Source: Zygnema cylindricum (Eukaryota > Streptophyta > Zygnematophyceae > Zygnematales > Zygnemataceae). From it: a DNA stretch of 64,000 bases. The stretch spans positions 178,576 through 242,575 of the forward strand of contig JBBHKE010000536.1 of NCBI GenBank assembly GCA_037447655.1, in the 5' to 3' direction. The notes beneath the pieces are model-generated. The model was given only the letters and a program-made list of their open reading frames with translations. It made no database searches and was not told where the DNA came from. A program made the position numbers and the translations under genes. Shown here in pieces: positions 44,119 to 53,520 of this stretch (position 1 is the first letter of the stretch; the number at the start of each line of letters is the position of its first letter).

Positions 44119-45066
44119 GTGCGAAGCATGGAATCTGTACTGCCACGTGGCACAATGCAGGCCATCCGTTGGCGCCTCCGCACCCAGAAGCGCCGCGTGG
44201 AGCCGCTGACGTCACCGCCCGTCGCCGGCCAATGGGGGACCGCCGACCAGCTGACGTCATTCAAAAGATGGGAAGAGAAAGATTTGTATCCGGAGGGTGA
44301 CGTCACGTCTCTCAGGGGTGACGTCACGTCTCTCCCTCGCGGTCACGACCAAGTGGAGGAAGATCTCTACCCCGACACGTGCGAGGTTTCGGATGAGGAA
44401 AACGACAAAACGGATGACGTCATGTTTCTCAGACTGAAAGACAATGCCACGTGGCAGAAGAAGACGATCGCCAAGAGTCGGTCGGAGGAGAATTCCACTC
44501 TGGAGGAAGTTTGTGGACACGTGGCAGGACCTCTACCGTACTCGGGGGAAAATCCGAAAATTACGAAGTGTTCGGAAAATTCGATGGAAAATTCGGAAAA
44601 TTTGATGATATATTCGGAAATTTCGGTGGAAATTTTGGAAAATTCGATGGAAAATTCGGAATATTCGACGCTATATTCGGAAAATTCGACGATATATTCG
44701 GAAAGTTCGAGGGAAAATTCGGAAAATTCGCTAGAAAATTTAGAAAATTCGATGGAAAATCCGGTTAAAACGAAAGATTCGGAAAATCGGGACTATCCCG
44801 GGCGTCCCATGGCTCTCTCCTTCGAAAAGTCCGAAATTTGTCGCCATGCGAGAGCCCAATCCGAGGTAACGTGGCAAAAATCGACTGCGGAAACGACAAA
44901 ATACGAAAAGTCCAAAAAGCCGGCGTCCTCGAGCACTCCGCCTTTGTCCCCGGTGGGATTGGTCGGCGGAAGCGTCGGCCGGGCGGCCGGCTTCCGTCTA
45001 AAATACGAATTCGCGCCGGCAGTTAGCGGGGGCGGCCGTCTGGCGAGCCGCATTTTGCGGAGGTGA
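44119..45066 (+). CDS. candidate first coding exon, unknown protein
   Basis: The frame is open for 948 nt in a GC-richer block and closes just after CGGAG|GTGAGT (45059-45069), a good 5' splice-site consensus. It could therefore be an exon ending there. The product is hydrophilic, with repeats of ENS and SEN between about residues 150 and 215 made by a degenerate GGAAAATTCG repeat (44560-44770), and a Gly/Arg/Pro-rich end. No domain is recognisable. The first 400 bp are full of ACGT-core palindromes, so part of it may be promoter with the true start farther in. Opposite-strand open frames make chance openness a real alternative. Confidence 0.35.
   Translation: MRSMESVLPRGTMQAIRWRLRTQKRRVEPLTSPPVAGQWGTADQLTSFKRWEEKDLYPEGDVTSLRGDVTSLPRGHDQVEEDLYPDTCEVSDEENDKTDDVMFLRLKDNATWQKKTIAKSRSEENSTLEEVCGHVAGPLPYSGENPKITKCSENSMENSENLMIYSEISVEILENSMENSEYSTLYSENSTIYSESSRENSENSLENLENSMENPVKTKDSENRDYPGRPMALSFEKSEICRHARAQSEVTWQKSTAETTKYEKSKKPASSSTPPLSPVGLVGGSVGRAAGFRLKYEFAPAVSGGGRLASRILRR
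44141..44523. promoter_or_regulatory. cluster of ACGT-core palindromes (CRE and G-box)
   Basis: Five TGACGTCA sites (44207, 44252, 44298, 44319, 44415) and four CACGTG sites (44144, 44376, 44448, 44518) lie within 383 bp. Two of the G-boxes are within the 12-bp palindrome TGCCACGTGGCA (44141-44152 and 44445-44456). A CCAAT lies at 44229-44233. These are recognised by plant-type bZIP (both) and bHLH (G-box) factors. The density is far above chance. Confidence 0.65.
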
Positions 45067-45513
45067 GTAGAGTACAGAAAATTTTCGTGCGGAGACTCAA
45101 AATTTAGTGCGAATCGTATTTTATTTCTAATGTGTGGAAAAGTGGTCGGAAGATTGTATTTTTGGGCTGTTACTTGTATTTTGTTATTTGGACCCTTTTT
45201 TTTTTTTTTTTTTGACACTTTATTTTGGTGTGCCCGCATTTTCCGGAGGTGGGTGGGTGGGTGACGTTTTCGTGCGGTGACTCAGAAATGATTCAAAATT
45301 TAGTGCGAGTCGTATTCTAAAAGTGTGAAAAAGCGTCGGAACACTATATCTGGCTGCCTTGTAGTATTGTACGCTCAATATAGGAGTTTAAAAAAAAAAA
45401 AAAACATGTGACACGTGTATGGTATTGGGCAACCGTATACAGCGTTTCCGTACCTCTTTCGTACTTTTCAACTAGAGTAAATAGCGGGATGTGTGTGGCA
45501 TACGACAAGGAAG
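45067..45513. other. possible intron or intergenic DNA
   Basis: It follows the candidate splice donor. It contains T and A homopolymers (45186-45211, 45389-45405) and two GAGGTGGGTG/GGAGGTGAGT-like segments with similar downstream sequence (45056-45135 and 45244-45330), a partial direct repeat. No second exon is recognisable. Confidence 0.35.
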
Positions 45514-45726
45514 TACACCGTGTATCGCTAATAGGGTTAATAGTTTTTTTCGCCACTTAAAACATCTTTTCTCCGTACACACTTGTGCGATTTTTAACTT
45601 GAGACTGCCAATCGAAAGCTGAGAATCTTACCTTTCAATCGCAGCCGTCAGATCTAAAATCCGACAAGTGTGTACGGAGAAAAGATGTTTTAAGTGGTGA
45701 AAAAAACATTTAACAATAATAGCACG
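45514..45726. mobile_element. MITE family M2, copy 4
   Basis: The left terminus is TACACCGTGTATCGCTAATAGG. The internal pair CTTTTCTCCGTACACACTTGT and ACAAGTGTGTACGGAGAAAAG is almost perfectly inverted (45571 and 45669 regions). The right terminus is worn. This is the clearest double-hairpin copy. Confidence 0.7.
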
Positions 45727-46345
45727 TATTTAATTTTAACTGGGTCAAACGATACGCACAAAAAACGCACTGTATTTAAAAGCAGATATTCCGCACTTTA
45801 TTATTATGGTTGTAAGTTTCACACTGGAATTAGTGACGAGAATCTGGACTCTTGGCCTTTCTTTTTGTTTTTTTTTTTTTTTTTTTTTTTTGAATTGGAA
45901 ACTTTGTTATTTTAACTTTTTTCTTTTTTTTCTGACACCTTATTTTTTTATGTGCCCCGCAGGACCAGTCCTCCGCGCTGAAACCTCTCCCTCTCCCTCT
46001 CCCCCCCCTTCCTTGTCCACACTATTTTGGGTTTCTGTATATTATTGGGTCTTCTTCGAATTTTGTCGTCTTCCCTTTCCATGTCTTTTACTTTTTCAGT
46101 TACGGAAGACCGACCAGTAAATATATGTAAATATAATATATTTTATATTTATTTGGACACTTTTGGGCACCAGAAAAACCGTAAAGTAGAAAAATCGAAT
46201 TTCAACTTCTATCCGTTTTTTCGGATCTCGAATGTCGAATTTTTCCGTACACTCGAATTTTAACTTTTTTTTACCACACCAAAAATAGTGTTGCCAATTA
46301 AAGGACATTTGGAAAGTTTGCACGATTTTAGTGTAAAGGAAATGT
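45727..46345. other. non-coding DNA with poly-T tracts
   Basis: T runs occur near 45870-45890 and 45920-45950. Frames over them give Phe-rich low-complexity peptides. No gene is supported. Confidence 0.45.
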
Positions 46346-46500
46346 GTACATTCACAGAAAAGGACAAATATAGAAAAGGACAAATATAGAAAGGGACAAA
46401 AATAGAAAAGGTCCAACAAAGAAAGGACAAACGTAGAAAGGACAAACATAGAAAGGACAAACTTTAGAAAAGGACAAACATAGAAAGGACAAACATGGAA
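46346..46500. repeat. 15-bp minisatellite (AGAAAGGACAAACAT type)
   Basis: About ten imperfect units of roughly 15 bp with the core AAGGACAAA. The reverse-complement core TTTGTCCTT forms the minisatellite at 48565-48842. Because the unit is a multiple of three, stop-free frames appear by default. Confidence 0.85.
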
Positions 46501-46759
46501 CGGACAATTAAGGAAAGTGGACAAATAAAACAGTCAAAAAAGTCAACGAAAGTCAACAGAAGTCAACGCCAGTCAACGGTTGTCGAGCGGAAGTTTTTGA
46601 GAGTCGCGGAACGAAGGATGCCGTACGAAAATTTTGGGGAAATTGAAAGTAAAAAAGTTCGATATACACGGAACACAAATTCCGTGCGCACGAAATCTAT
46701 GTGTGAGTTTCGTACACTTCGACTATCGCCGATTATTACGGATTCTCTTTTCTGTCGAC

Positions 46760-46857
46760 GTCCCGAATCGATTCTGCCGATTTTGGCGATTTTGGCGAAT
46801 TTGACGATTTTGGCGATTCTGGCGATTTTGTCGATCTTGCCGATTTTGTTCGACAAC
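46760..46857. repeat. 9-bp minisatellite (CGATTTTGG type)
   Basis: About nine units of CGATTTTGG with substitutions, giving LAI/LSI-type tripeptide repeats in the overlapping frames. Not evidence for a protein. Confidence 0.8.
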
Positions 46858-46939
46858 TGTCACGCCTTTCGGAAGTTGTCCATAAAGGTGATATCTGAAA
46901 TCCTTGGGAAAGAAAATTATTTGATTTTTTTTTCTAGCC

Positions 46940-48105
46940 TTTGAAAAAAGAATTAACAATAAAATTAACAAGTAAAAAATAACCCTTACAAAAAAAAAAA
47001 AAAACAATGGAATTTATTAATTCGACCGTATTTAGAAAATGTAAAATTAAGTATTTTTGGTAGCTAGATTTGAAGAAACCATCGTTGAAAATAAGATAAA
47101 ATAATCAAATAAAAAAAATACAAAAAAAATAAATAATAATAATAAAAGAATATAAAATAACATAAAATAGTGCTCTCCCTTTTTTTTTTCTCAAAATCAT
47201 CTGGAAATCAACATTGGACAGCTCAATTTTTTAAAAAATAGACTTAAAATGAAAATAAACACAACATAAAATTAAAAACATTTTAGAAGAGTAACGGTGA
47301 AAGTATTCTTAACTTATTTTCATAATTTTTTTATGAGCAGAAAAAACACTAAAAATAACTTTTTTACTGATGTCACAATATCGATTCTCAGTTGTGCATT
47401 TCTATTTAGTTTTTATTTATTTTTCATCTGTTGTATTTTCCTTTGTTTTTGTTCTTTTTTTTCTGATTTTTCTTTTTTGTTTTACTTTTTGCAGACATTT
47501 CTCCTTTTTTTGTGATTTACAGGTCCTCTAATATTACCAAAGGAACCAAACACAGTTCAAAATTACTGTGGATAGAGTCAATTTATAATATTTTGTCCTT
47601 TTGTGGTGACATAAGATGCGAAATAAAATGATTTGTTTTTTTACAAATTGAAAAGTTGATTTGTTGTTATCTCCGGTTTACTTCTGCAGATTTTTTGTTT
47701 TTTATTATTACTGTAATTGTTTTTGCACCAAGAATGGTGTGAATTGTTTTTATCGATATTTTTTTTTTTAATCTTGCCTTTTTTTCACTTTTACTCTTCC
47801 TTGATTTTCATTACTCTTTTTTTTTTTCCACTTTGTTCTTAATTATTCTTTATGTTTTCCGCTCATTTTTTTTGTATGAGAAAAGTCTGAGGTTGATAAA
47901 AATACGTTTCATTGTAAAAAAATAAAAATTGAAGATTGTCGCTTAAGAATTGATTTGTTAACATGACAACCTCAATTTCTTGTTTTCAAACAAAAAAAAT
48001 AAAATAATAATAATAATAAAAAAATCAAGTAATTGCTTCTTCCAATGTATTATCAGCCGACAACCGAAAATTTAGAGTATTTATGACAAAGCTCGGGAAA
48101 ATTTC
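46940..48105. other. AT-rich DNA without a supported gene
   Basis: Long T and A runs (46990-47003, 47740-47780, 47815-47830) and ATA/AAT simple repeats dominate. The Phe-rich frame 47297-47515 is low complexity. No RNA gene or transposon end is visible. Confidence 0.55.
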
Positions 48106-48109
48106 TTTT

Positions 48110-48545
48110 TGAATTCAATTATAGTTACACCCCATCAAACCCAAAATTTGACCTTTGAATATTTGACTTGAAACCCAATCCATGATCAATTTATACTTGT
48201 CTTTTTTGACAAACATTCTAAGTCTCGTTTGAGACCCATTGTAATAATCAAAACCGATTTCCTAATCTGCATTAATCTTCGTATTCATAATTTATTATCT
48301 GTTTAAGCTTTAAAATGTTTATAATTCACTGCTTCCATTTTATAAGTGAAAATTAGGCCCATAATCTATTTTAATTGATCTAGAAGAAAGCGTATTGAAA
48401 GCCACTTTTAGTTTGTTTTCGTTTTGTTTCTCCCTCTATTCTTATTCCTCCTTATCCCCAGCTCTTCAACACCCAATTCTCCTCCAATTTCAATTTCTCC
48501 TCTATCCCCAATTCCTTCACATCCCATTTCTCCTCCAATATCTCC
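48110..48545 (-). repeat. dispersed repeat, inverted copy of the 55.6-56.1 kb unit
   Basis: Read on the minus strand it matches 55660-56040: GGGGTG..AATTAT, CAAATTTTGGGT, TGTTTGTCAAAAAAGACAAG, GATTATTACAATGGGTCTCAAACGAG and TTATAAAATGG. It is followed outward by CTCC-type minisatellite (48440-48545) matching the GGAGGAATT repeats. The unit therefore occurs at sites about 7.5 kb apart in opposite orientations. Confidence 0.8.
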
Positions 48546-48564
48546 CCACCAATTTCCTAATTCT

Positions 48565-48842
48565 TATTTGCTCCTTTTGTCCTTACTTATTTTGTCCTTA
48601 CTTCCTTTGTCCTTACTTCTTTTGTCCTTCCTATGTCCTTACTTCTTTTGTCCTACCTCTTTTGTCCTTACTTCTTTTGTCCTTACCTCTTTTTTCCTTA
48701 CTTCTTTTGTCTTTACTTCCTTTGTCCTTACTTCCTTTGTCCTTACTTCTTTTGTCCTTGCTTCTTTTGTCCTTACTTCCTTTGTCCTTACTTCTTTTAT
48801 CCTTGCTTCTTTTGTCCTTACTTCTTTTGTCCTTACTTCTTG
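48565..48842. repeat. 15-bp minisatellite (TTTTGTCCTTACTTC type)
   Basis: About eighteen units of 15 bp with few changes. All three forward frames are open and encode Leu/Ser or Phe/Cys/Pro repeats. The 140-156 codon frames here are artefacts of the repeat. Confidence 0.92.
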
Positions 48843-49595
48843 TTGAAGTACAATTTCAGTTGTGAACTATACTTTAACAATGTATGATTATGCGCACGTT
48901 ATTTGTTCTTTTGTACGTACGCTATTTTGAGTAGTTAAGTGTCGTTTCACGTCCCTTTACGTCGGTTCATGTAACCTTGTTGTTCTTGTACGGATTGTTG
49001 TTTTTGAAGATTTAGTTTCGTGCGTACTCGTCGTTTTGTGCGTTTGCGATGTTTCATGTCGCGGTTTTTGGTGCGTACATGTTCACAAAGTGTAGCGTGG
49101 AGGTTTGCATGGTTTCATTGATTGGGGGAGTAAATGTACGGATACATTTAAAGGGGCGTAAAGGACTAATTGAGTGGCGCGGAATGCGTAATAGAAATGG
49201 ACGGCGGATCGCGAAGCGATCTGACTTTGAAATATTCGAAGTGTTTAAAAATGTACATTGGCCGTACGAAATATAATGCGACAGGCGCATTAATGAAAAA
49301 GGACGCCGCCAGTATGAAGTATCAATTTTGGACAGTTGTATTTTTTATTTGGTCAGCGGCATTTACGGCGAAGTACGTGGTGACGGTACTGACTGATTTG
49401 GATGGTTTGACGTCGTTTCGTCAAGTGGACTTTGTGACCACGTGGCACGACATCGACGGTGCCGAATAAGAGCTACGGACGGCGGACAAAGGCCGCCGTT
49501 ATTTTTCAAGGAGGACACGAAATCGCGTCAAATCACACGATGTGTATTTTTGGACGTCTCGGATTCTTTGACGAAAATCAAGGAGTTTCGTTGAG

Positions 49596-49615
49596 TGACT
49601 CAGCATGACTCAGCA
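49596..49615 (+). promoter_or_regulatory. tandem GCN4/AP-1-like sites in LTR
   Basis: Two head-to-tail 10-mers TGACTCAGCA lie about 317 bp upstream of TATATATAG. Both are conserved in the other two LTRs of the family (20406-20425 reverse; 23689-23708 with one base changed). The core suits bZIP binding, so they are likely enhancer elements of U3. Confidence 0.55.
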
Positions 49616-49931
49616 TACGATTCTGTGAGATTGTGTGTACTTGTAAATATTTGGAACAACATTGCTTTGTCTTATTTGTATTAATAAATTAGTGTTGATT
49701 ATGACGTTTATATTTACGTGGTCAATTAGGTTTTCGACAGTTTAATTTGTGTGTGTAAAGTATCGCACTTGTAGACAAGTGTACGCTTACGATTGCTTGA
49801 CTCTCAGGTGTACGCTTACGATTAGTTTACTTTTACTAGAAGGTTATTATGCGTAAATAGGATTTAGTGACAGTTACGTAATTTACGTTGGTTATTTTGA
49901 CACTTAGTCATTCGTTGACAGCTCACAAGTG

Positions 49932-49940
49932 TATATATAG
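49932..49940 (+). promoter_or_regulatory. TATA box of C-family LTR
   Basis: TATATATAG within CACAAGTGTATATATAG is conserved at 24027-24035 and, reversed, at 20079-20087. It probably positions transcription at the start of R. Confidence 0.6.
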
Positions 49941-50420
49941 GAATGAGCTTTGTTAGAAACTATTCATCAATGCTTAGCATGAAAAGTAGGGACCAAAGAT
50001 GTAGACTTTTAGGGTTTCCGATTAGGTCATGCATTTAAATGATACATTTATTATTTGATTATACTATTGTTTACGTGTGATGCATTCATTTATTATTACT
50101 AATATGTGTTAATTTTATGTTTGTTTGTCATGCATTGTACATGTATTTGTTTTGTTTATTATGCATTTGTCCTAGGGTTTCTTGTGAATTTCATGTAACC
50201 TTAGTTGATATTCATGCATCTGTGTATGCATGCTTGCTCCATCTATGTACGGATGATTGCTATGCCTGTGTGGGGATGAATGATTCCATCTATGTATGCA
50301 TGTATGTTAAATGGAGGATGCATTTCAAATGATTGTTCATTGGCTTAGCTTTGCGTAACATTTTGTTTGATAGTTTGGGTGGCTTCTGCGGTCTATTTTA
50401 GACCAAACAACAACACTGAT

Positions 50421-51077
50421 ACCTTTTTGCCTATCCGATCACGATTTGTAATCATTGTAGTCGTTTTGTCTCGTAGCTTAGTGAAACATTATTATCGCTA
50501 ATAACATCCGTCGCACTTGTTCATGCGTACGTCAAAAAGTAACTTCACAACATTTATTGTAGATTAATGATTTTTTCATCATAGATTCCATGTACGAAAT
50601 ATTCTTTTTGTTCTTAACTTTGCCGTCCATCGACTTTGTCATTGGCCGTCACTAGTTATATCTTTTTGTCTTTTGCGGCTTCGATTCTATTGTGGACGTC
50701 GTGTAACTAGACCACTCTACATTTAGAGTTGGGCTTAGTACTTAGCCTGTTCATTTTGAATACTCAATTTACCGATGATAATGAGAAGACGTTTTCTCCA
50801 CTGTGCTTCTCTTTTTGTATTTTTTGTGTCTATTTTTCCATTATCTTTTGCTTCTATATTCTCCTTTGCCAAGATTATACTCTCTTTCATCTTTGATACC
50901 TTTCTCCGATTTAGCTCTCTTTCGCTCACATGCATTTTCGTTCAATAGGTCATGGACCACACCTTGCTCGTCAACTGTACAATTTTTTTTTTTTTTTTTT
51001 CCATTTATATTTTCCTTTTTTGGAAAAATCCTTCTCTTGCAAGCAAACAATGTTTAAGAGATTTGTTTAAGGATTAC
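50421..51077. other. non-coding DNA between LTRs
   Basis: No gene is supported. A 20-T run lies at about 50981-51000. The overlapping frames 50803-51057 and 51050-50841 are low complexity. Confidence 0.5.
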
Positions 51078-52112
51078 TGCTGTTCTGTGTCCTCCATTAG
51101 ACTACAGAATTCAGGAAGCCTCTAGATAGCTTTTAACTAACCCACTTCAAGCCACAGCCACTGCTGCCCAAGAGGACAAACTGACAATTTGACTTCACCC
51201 CTGTGCAGCCTGGACTCCTCTGAGTCCGTAGCAAAAAAAATCACTTAAAACAGCCAACCAGCTGATAAGTTATGGGGTGGCAAAGATGCATATTTATGCA
51301 AACCCTCAAGGGGAGAGGTGACTGTTTTACCAAAATTCAATAAGTCCTTATTCTCTCTTATAACTCCTATCTACTGAAGTACGGACCAATGATATTACTG
51401 TACCATACCAAAAAGTACTACTGCCGGTGTACCTTTTGTACGACCAATGTACGACAAGGCTATTACGTGGACGCGTGCCGTCTTTTTCCTCCTCTGTAAG
51501 TTCCTTGGAATTCATGCGACCAAATGTTATTGCTCCACGTGGCGCCAGGTCATGCCACGTCACAAAAAGCCAAAAGTGACCACTCTGGGATCTCAGCGAT
51601 GATGTGCGCCGTTGGATAAAAACCAAAATGTAATCTCAGCCGTCGAAACAAATATACGATTCATTTGTTTTGTGCGGAATCATGTTCGCACCGTATTTTA
51701 TTAGATCTGTTTCCTTATATTCATATTTGTGTTAATCGGTTTAGAGGACGTAACACACTTTAAGTAGAAATCACACCCTATGTATTATAGCGAACTTCTA
51801 CGACAGACTGGTTAGAGCGGACGGCTACGCCACGCTCTGCCGGTCGGAGGTTCGAGTCCTGCCGGACTCAACCTTTTATTGAGAGTGACTTAAAGTAACT
51901 ATTTAGTCCAGCCTAATGAAGTGGAGGCAGCCATGGCTCCACTACTCTCTCTCTCTCTCTTTCAGTGACTACAACAAGAATAGGGGATAGAGAGAGGGGT
52001 GGAGGCAGACTGCCTGCGCTTTCCTTTTTGTTTTTCTACTCAACAATGCGCTTTCCTTTTTGTTTTTCTACTCAACAATTCAGACCTAGAAAATACTTCA
52101 CAAATTTCAACA
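51078..52112 (-). repeat. copia 3' LTR
   Basis: 1035 bp in the E1/A family: plus-strand start TGCTGTTCTGTG, end TTTCAACA, then polypurine complement CTCCCCTTATTTTC. It contains CCACGTGGCGCCAGGTCATG at 51536-51555 and the tRNA-like module at 51795. A 32-bp direct duplication (CGCTTTCCTTTTTG start, 52017 and 52049) is unique to this copy. Confidence 0.88.
51795..51873 (+). other. tRNA-like module inside copia LTR
   Basis: CTGGTTAGAGCG is followed by GGTTCGAGTCC (51849-51859), a perfect B-box. GAGCG/CGCTC can pair. This is the best-preserved of the modules, antisense to the LTR. The acceptor half does not pair. Confidence 0.55.
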
Positions 52113-52736
52113 CTCCCCTTATTTTCTTATCTAATTTTAACTTTTCTTTCTATCCACATTTTTCCCTACAATATTTTAACTCGGGAGAGGGCATATGTTT
52201 GGTCATCATGTCAGCCACCATCATCAGACCTATAGACAAGATTCACAATGTTATTTTCAACTTTTTCCCTCACGAAGCTCTTTCTTATGTCCATATGTTA
52301 AGCTTTGAAATGATGTATTGGATTGGCTGCAATTGCAATGGCAGCCTGATTATCACAAAAGACGTCATACACTCCCTTCTTCGTATACCCCAGTTCTTTT
52401 AACAAAGACTTGGCCCACATCAACTCTTTCACAAGAGGCCATAAACTCAGCCTCCATAGTAAACAGAGCAACCACCTTTTGTTGCTTGCTGCTCCAACAG
52501 CAAGCCCCTTCCCCCACATACAACACATACCAAGAAGTGCATCTTCTCATTGGTGCATCCCCATAACTGGCATCACTCGAAGTAGTGATATCTGTGTGCT
52601 TCCCTCCCAAATGCAACCATAACTTTTTGGTTCCCACCAGATATCTCATGACGCTCTTGGCTGCTTCCCAATCTCTTTTCCTAGGATCATTAAGACTCCT
52701 ACTGAGTACTCCAACTGCTGTCGGTATGTCAGGCCC
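52113..52736 (-). pseudogene. copia RNase H fragment, chimeric at its upstream end
   Basis: It covers the end of pol from PDIPTAVGVLSRSLNDPRK (about 52735) through SDASYGDAPMRRC, the GACCWSSKQQ motif, a frameshift near 52430 and FCDNQAAIAI. The MEAEYMA motif reads MEAEFMA. Similarity stops abruptly at 52736, where the dispersed repeat at 52737 begins, so the element was truncated by that junction. Confidence 0.88.
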
Positions 52737-53011
52737 GCACCTCCCCTCCCCCCCCTCCCCCTCCTCTCCCCCCTCCCCCTCACTCACGTCTTCTGACGTC
52801 TTTTGTACTTGTCTTGCACCACAATTTGGCTTCAATCCATGTGTCTCTGTTTGCAGTTACTGTATGATTTTGCATCCCAGTGTAAATAAGCGCCTTCTCC
52901 GCGTGAACTTAGCTGCGTGAACTTAGCTTATTTGTTGCTGGTGTTTTACTTTGACAACATACCATTTTTGATCGAGGCTTGTGCGCACCTTTTGGTCACG
53001 CATTACGTCAT
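52737..53011. repeat. dispersed repeat R1, copy 1, left block
   Basis: It aligns with 61685-61930: a C-rich tract (CCCCTCCCC), TTTGGCTTC, GTGTCTC.GTTTGC, ATTT.GCATCCCA.TGTA and TACTTTGACAAC words in the same order, ending ACGTCATG. This copy is the more diverged. A short GCGTGAACTTAGCT duplication is at 52899-52927. Confidence 0.75.
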
Positions 53012-53235
53012 GTTTGTTTGTCCTTATCATGTTTTTAATGTTAAGATTTGTAGAATCAGAGGATAGAAAGGACGATCCCAATAAATGGAATGATGAGCCG
53101 GTTAGGATTTGAACCTGGGAACTTTCACTTAAGTTGTGAATGCATTAACTAGTGTGCCACCAGCTCAGATGTTGAAGCTGGTGGGTCCAATTTTATAAGG
53201 TTTTAATGTGGATTTTACCTCAAGTCCGGGTATCG
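53012..53235 (-). mobile_element. SINE-like insertion with a tRNA-like head
   Basis: About 224 bp present between the two R1 blocks here but absent from the R1 copy at 61.7-62.2 kb, so the latter serves as an approximate empty site. It carries the tRNA-like sequence 53095-53166 on the minus strand with an AT-rich trailing part. A TSD and poly-A tail are not clear, so SINE identity is inferred. Confidence 0.45.
53095..53166 (-). tRNA. tRNA-like sequence, probably tRNA-derived
   Basis: The 72 nt fold as a cloverleaf. The acceptor GAGCTGG/CCGGCTC pairs in all seven positions (one G-T). The D-arm is GCA/TGC. The anticodon stem TTCAC/GTGAA is perfect with a 7-nt loop AACTTAA (anticodon position CTT). 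There is a five-base variable loop, and the T-loop is TTCAAAT with only three of five stem pairs. The B-box GGTTCAAATCC fits the consensus. U33 is replaced by A and the outer T-stem is broken, so it is more likely a tRNA-derived SINE head or pseudogene than an active tRNA-Lys. Confidence 0.55.
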
Positions 53236-53520
53236 TCGGCACGTAACACGTACGTCAACAACTTTCGTACTCTTTATGATGTTATGCCTACGCTATGATA
53301 GAACATGTTTTCCATCTCGTTTTGGATTGCCTCGCTTTGGGGTGGTTGTACTTTGTGTAGCGCATTTATCGTACGATTTGTTTCGTGCGCACTGTGAACG
53401 GCTACATGATCGTTGACAGTCGGAATGTCCTCATTGACATTTTTACAAACTCGTGAGAAGAGCCCAATTAGGACATTGTGAAAATGCGGCAGTTTAGTGA
53501 CGTGATTGATAACGATACAC
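53236..53520. repeat. dispersed repeat R1, copy 1, right block
   Basis: It aligns with 61945-62235: TTATGATG, CATGTTTTC, ATTGCCTCGCTTTG, GCATTTATCGTACGATTTG, GAACGGCTACATGATCG and GCAGTTTAGTGACGTGA in order. No known domain occurs in the frames. It probably belongs to an unrecognised transposable element. Confidence 0.75.

Larger units (their letters stand above)
48996..50415 (+). mobile_element. solo LTR of the element C family
   Basis: 1420 bp, TGTTGTTTTTGAAG to AAACAACAACA, colinear with 23165-24604: hairpin at 49206-49222, tandem TGACTCAGCA at 49596-49615, TATATATAG at 49932-49940 and the CATGCATTTAAATGATACATTTATT block at about 50027-50052. The flanks CGGAT and CTGAT differ at one base, a probable worn TSD. 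Frames 49049-49276 and 49170-49469 are LTR sequence. It lacks the triplicated GCAGATTTGC repeats of element C. Confidence 0.88.

Noticed and set aside
43787-44327. Pro/Ser-rich and Gly/Arg/Glu-rich frames on both strands
   Set aside because: They are translations of the CCCT microsatellite.
46495-46944. 149-codon frame with LAI repeats
   Set aside because: Its regular part comes from the 9-bp CGATTTTGG minisatellite and the opposite strand is equally open.
48424-48865. 140-156 codon open frames with Leu/Ser/Phe repeats
   Set aside because: The 15-bp unit lacks stops in all three forward frames, so the openness is automatic.
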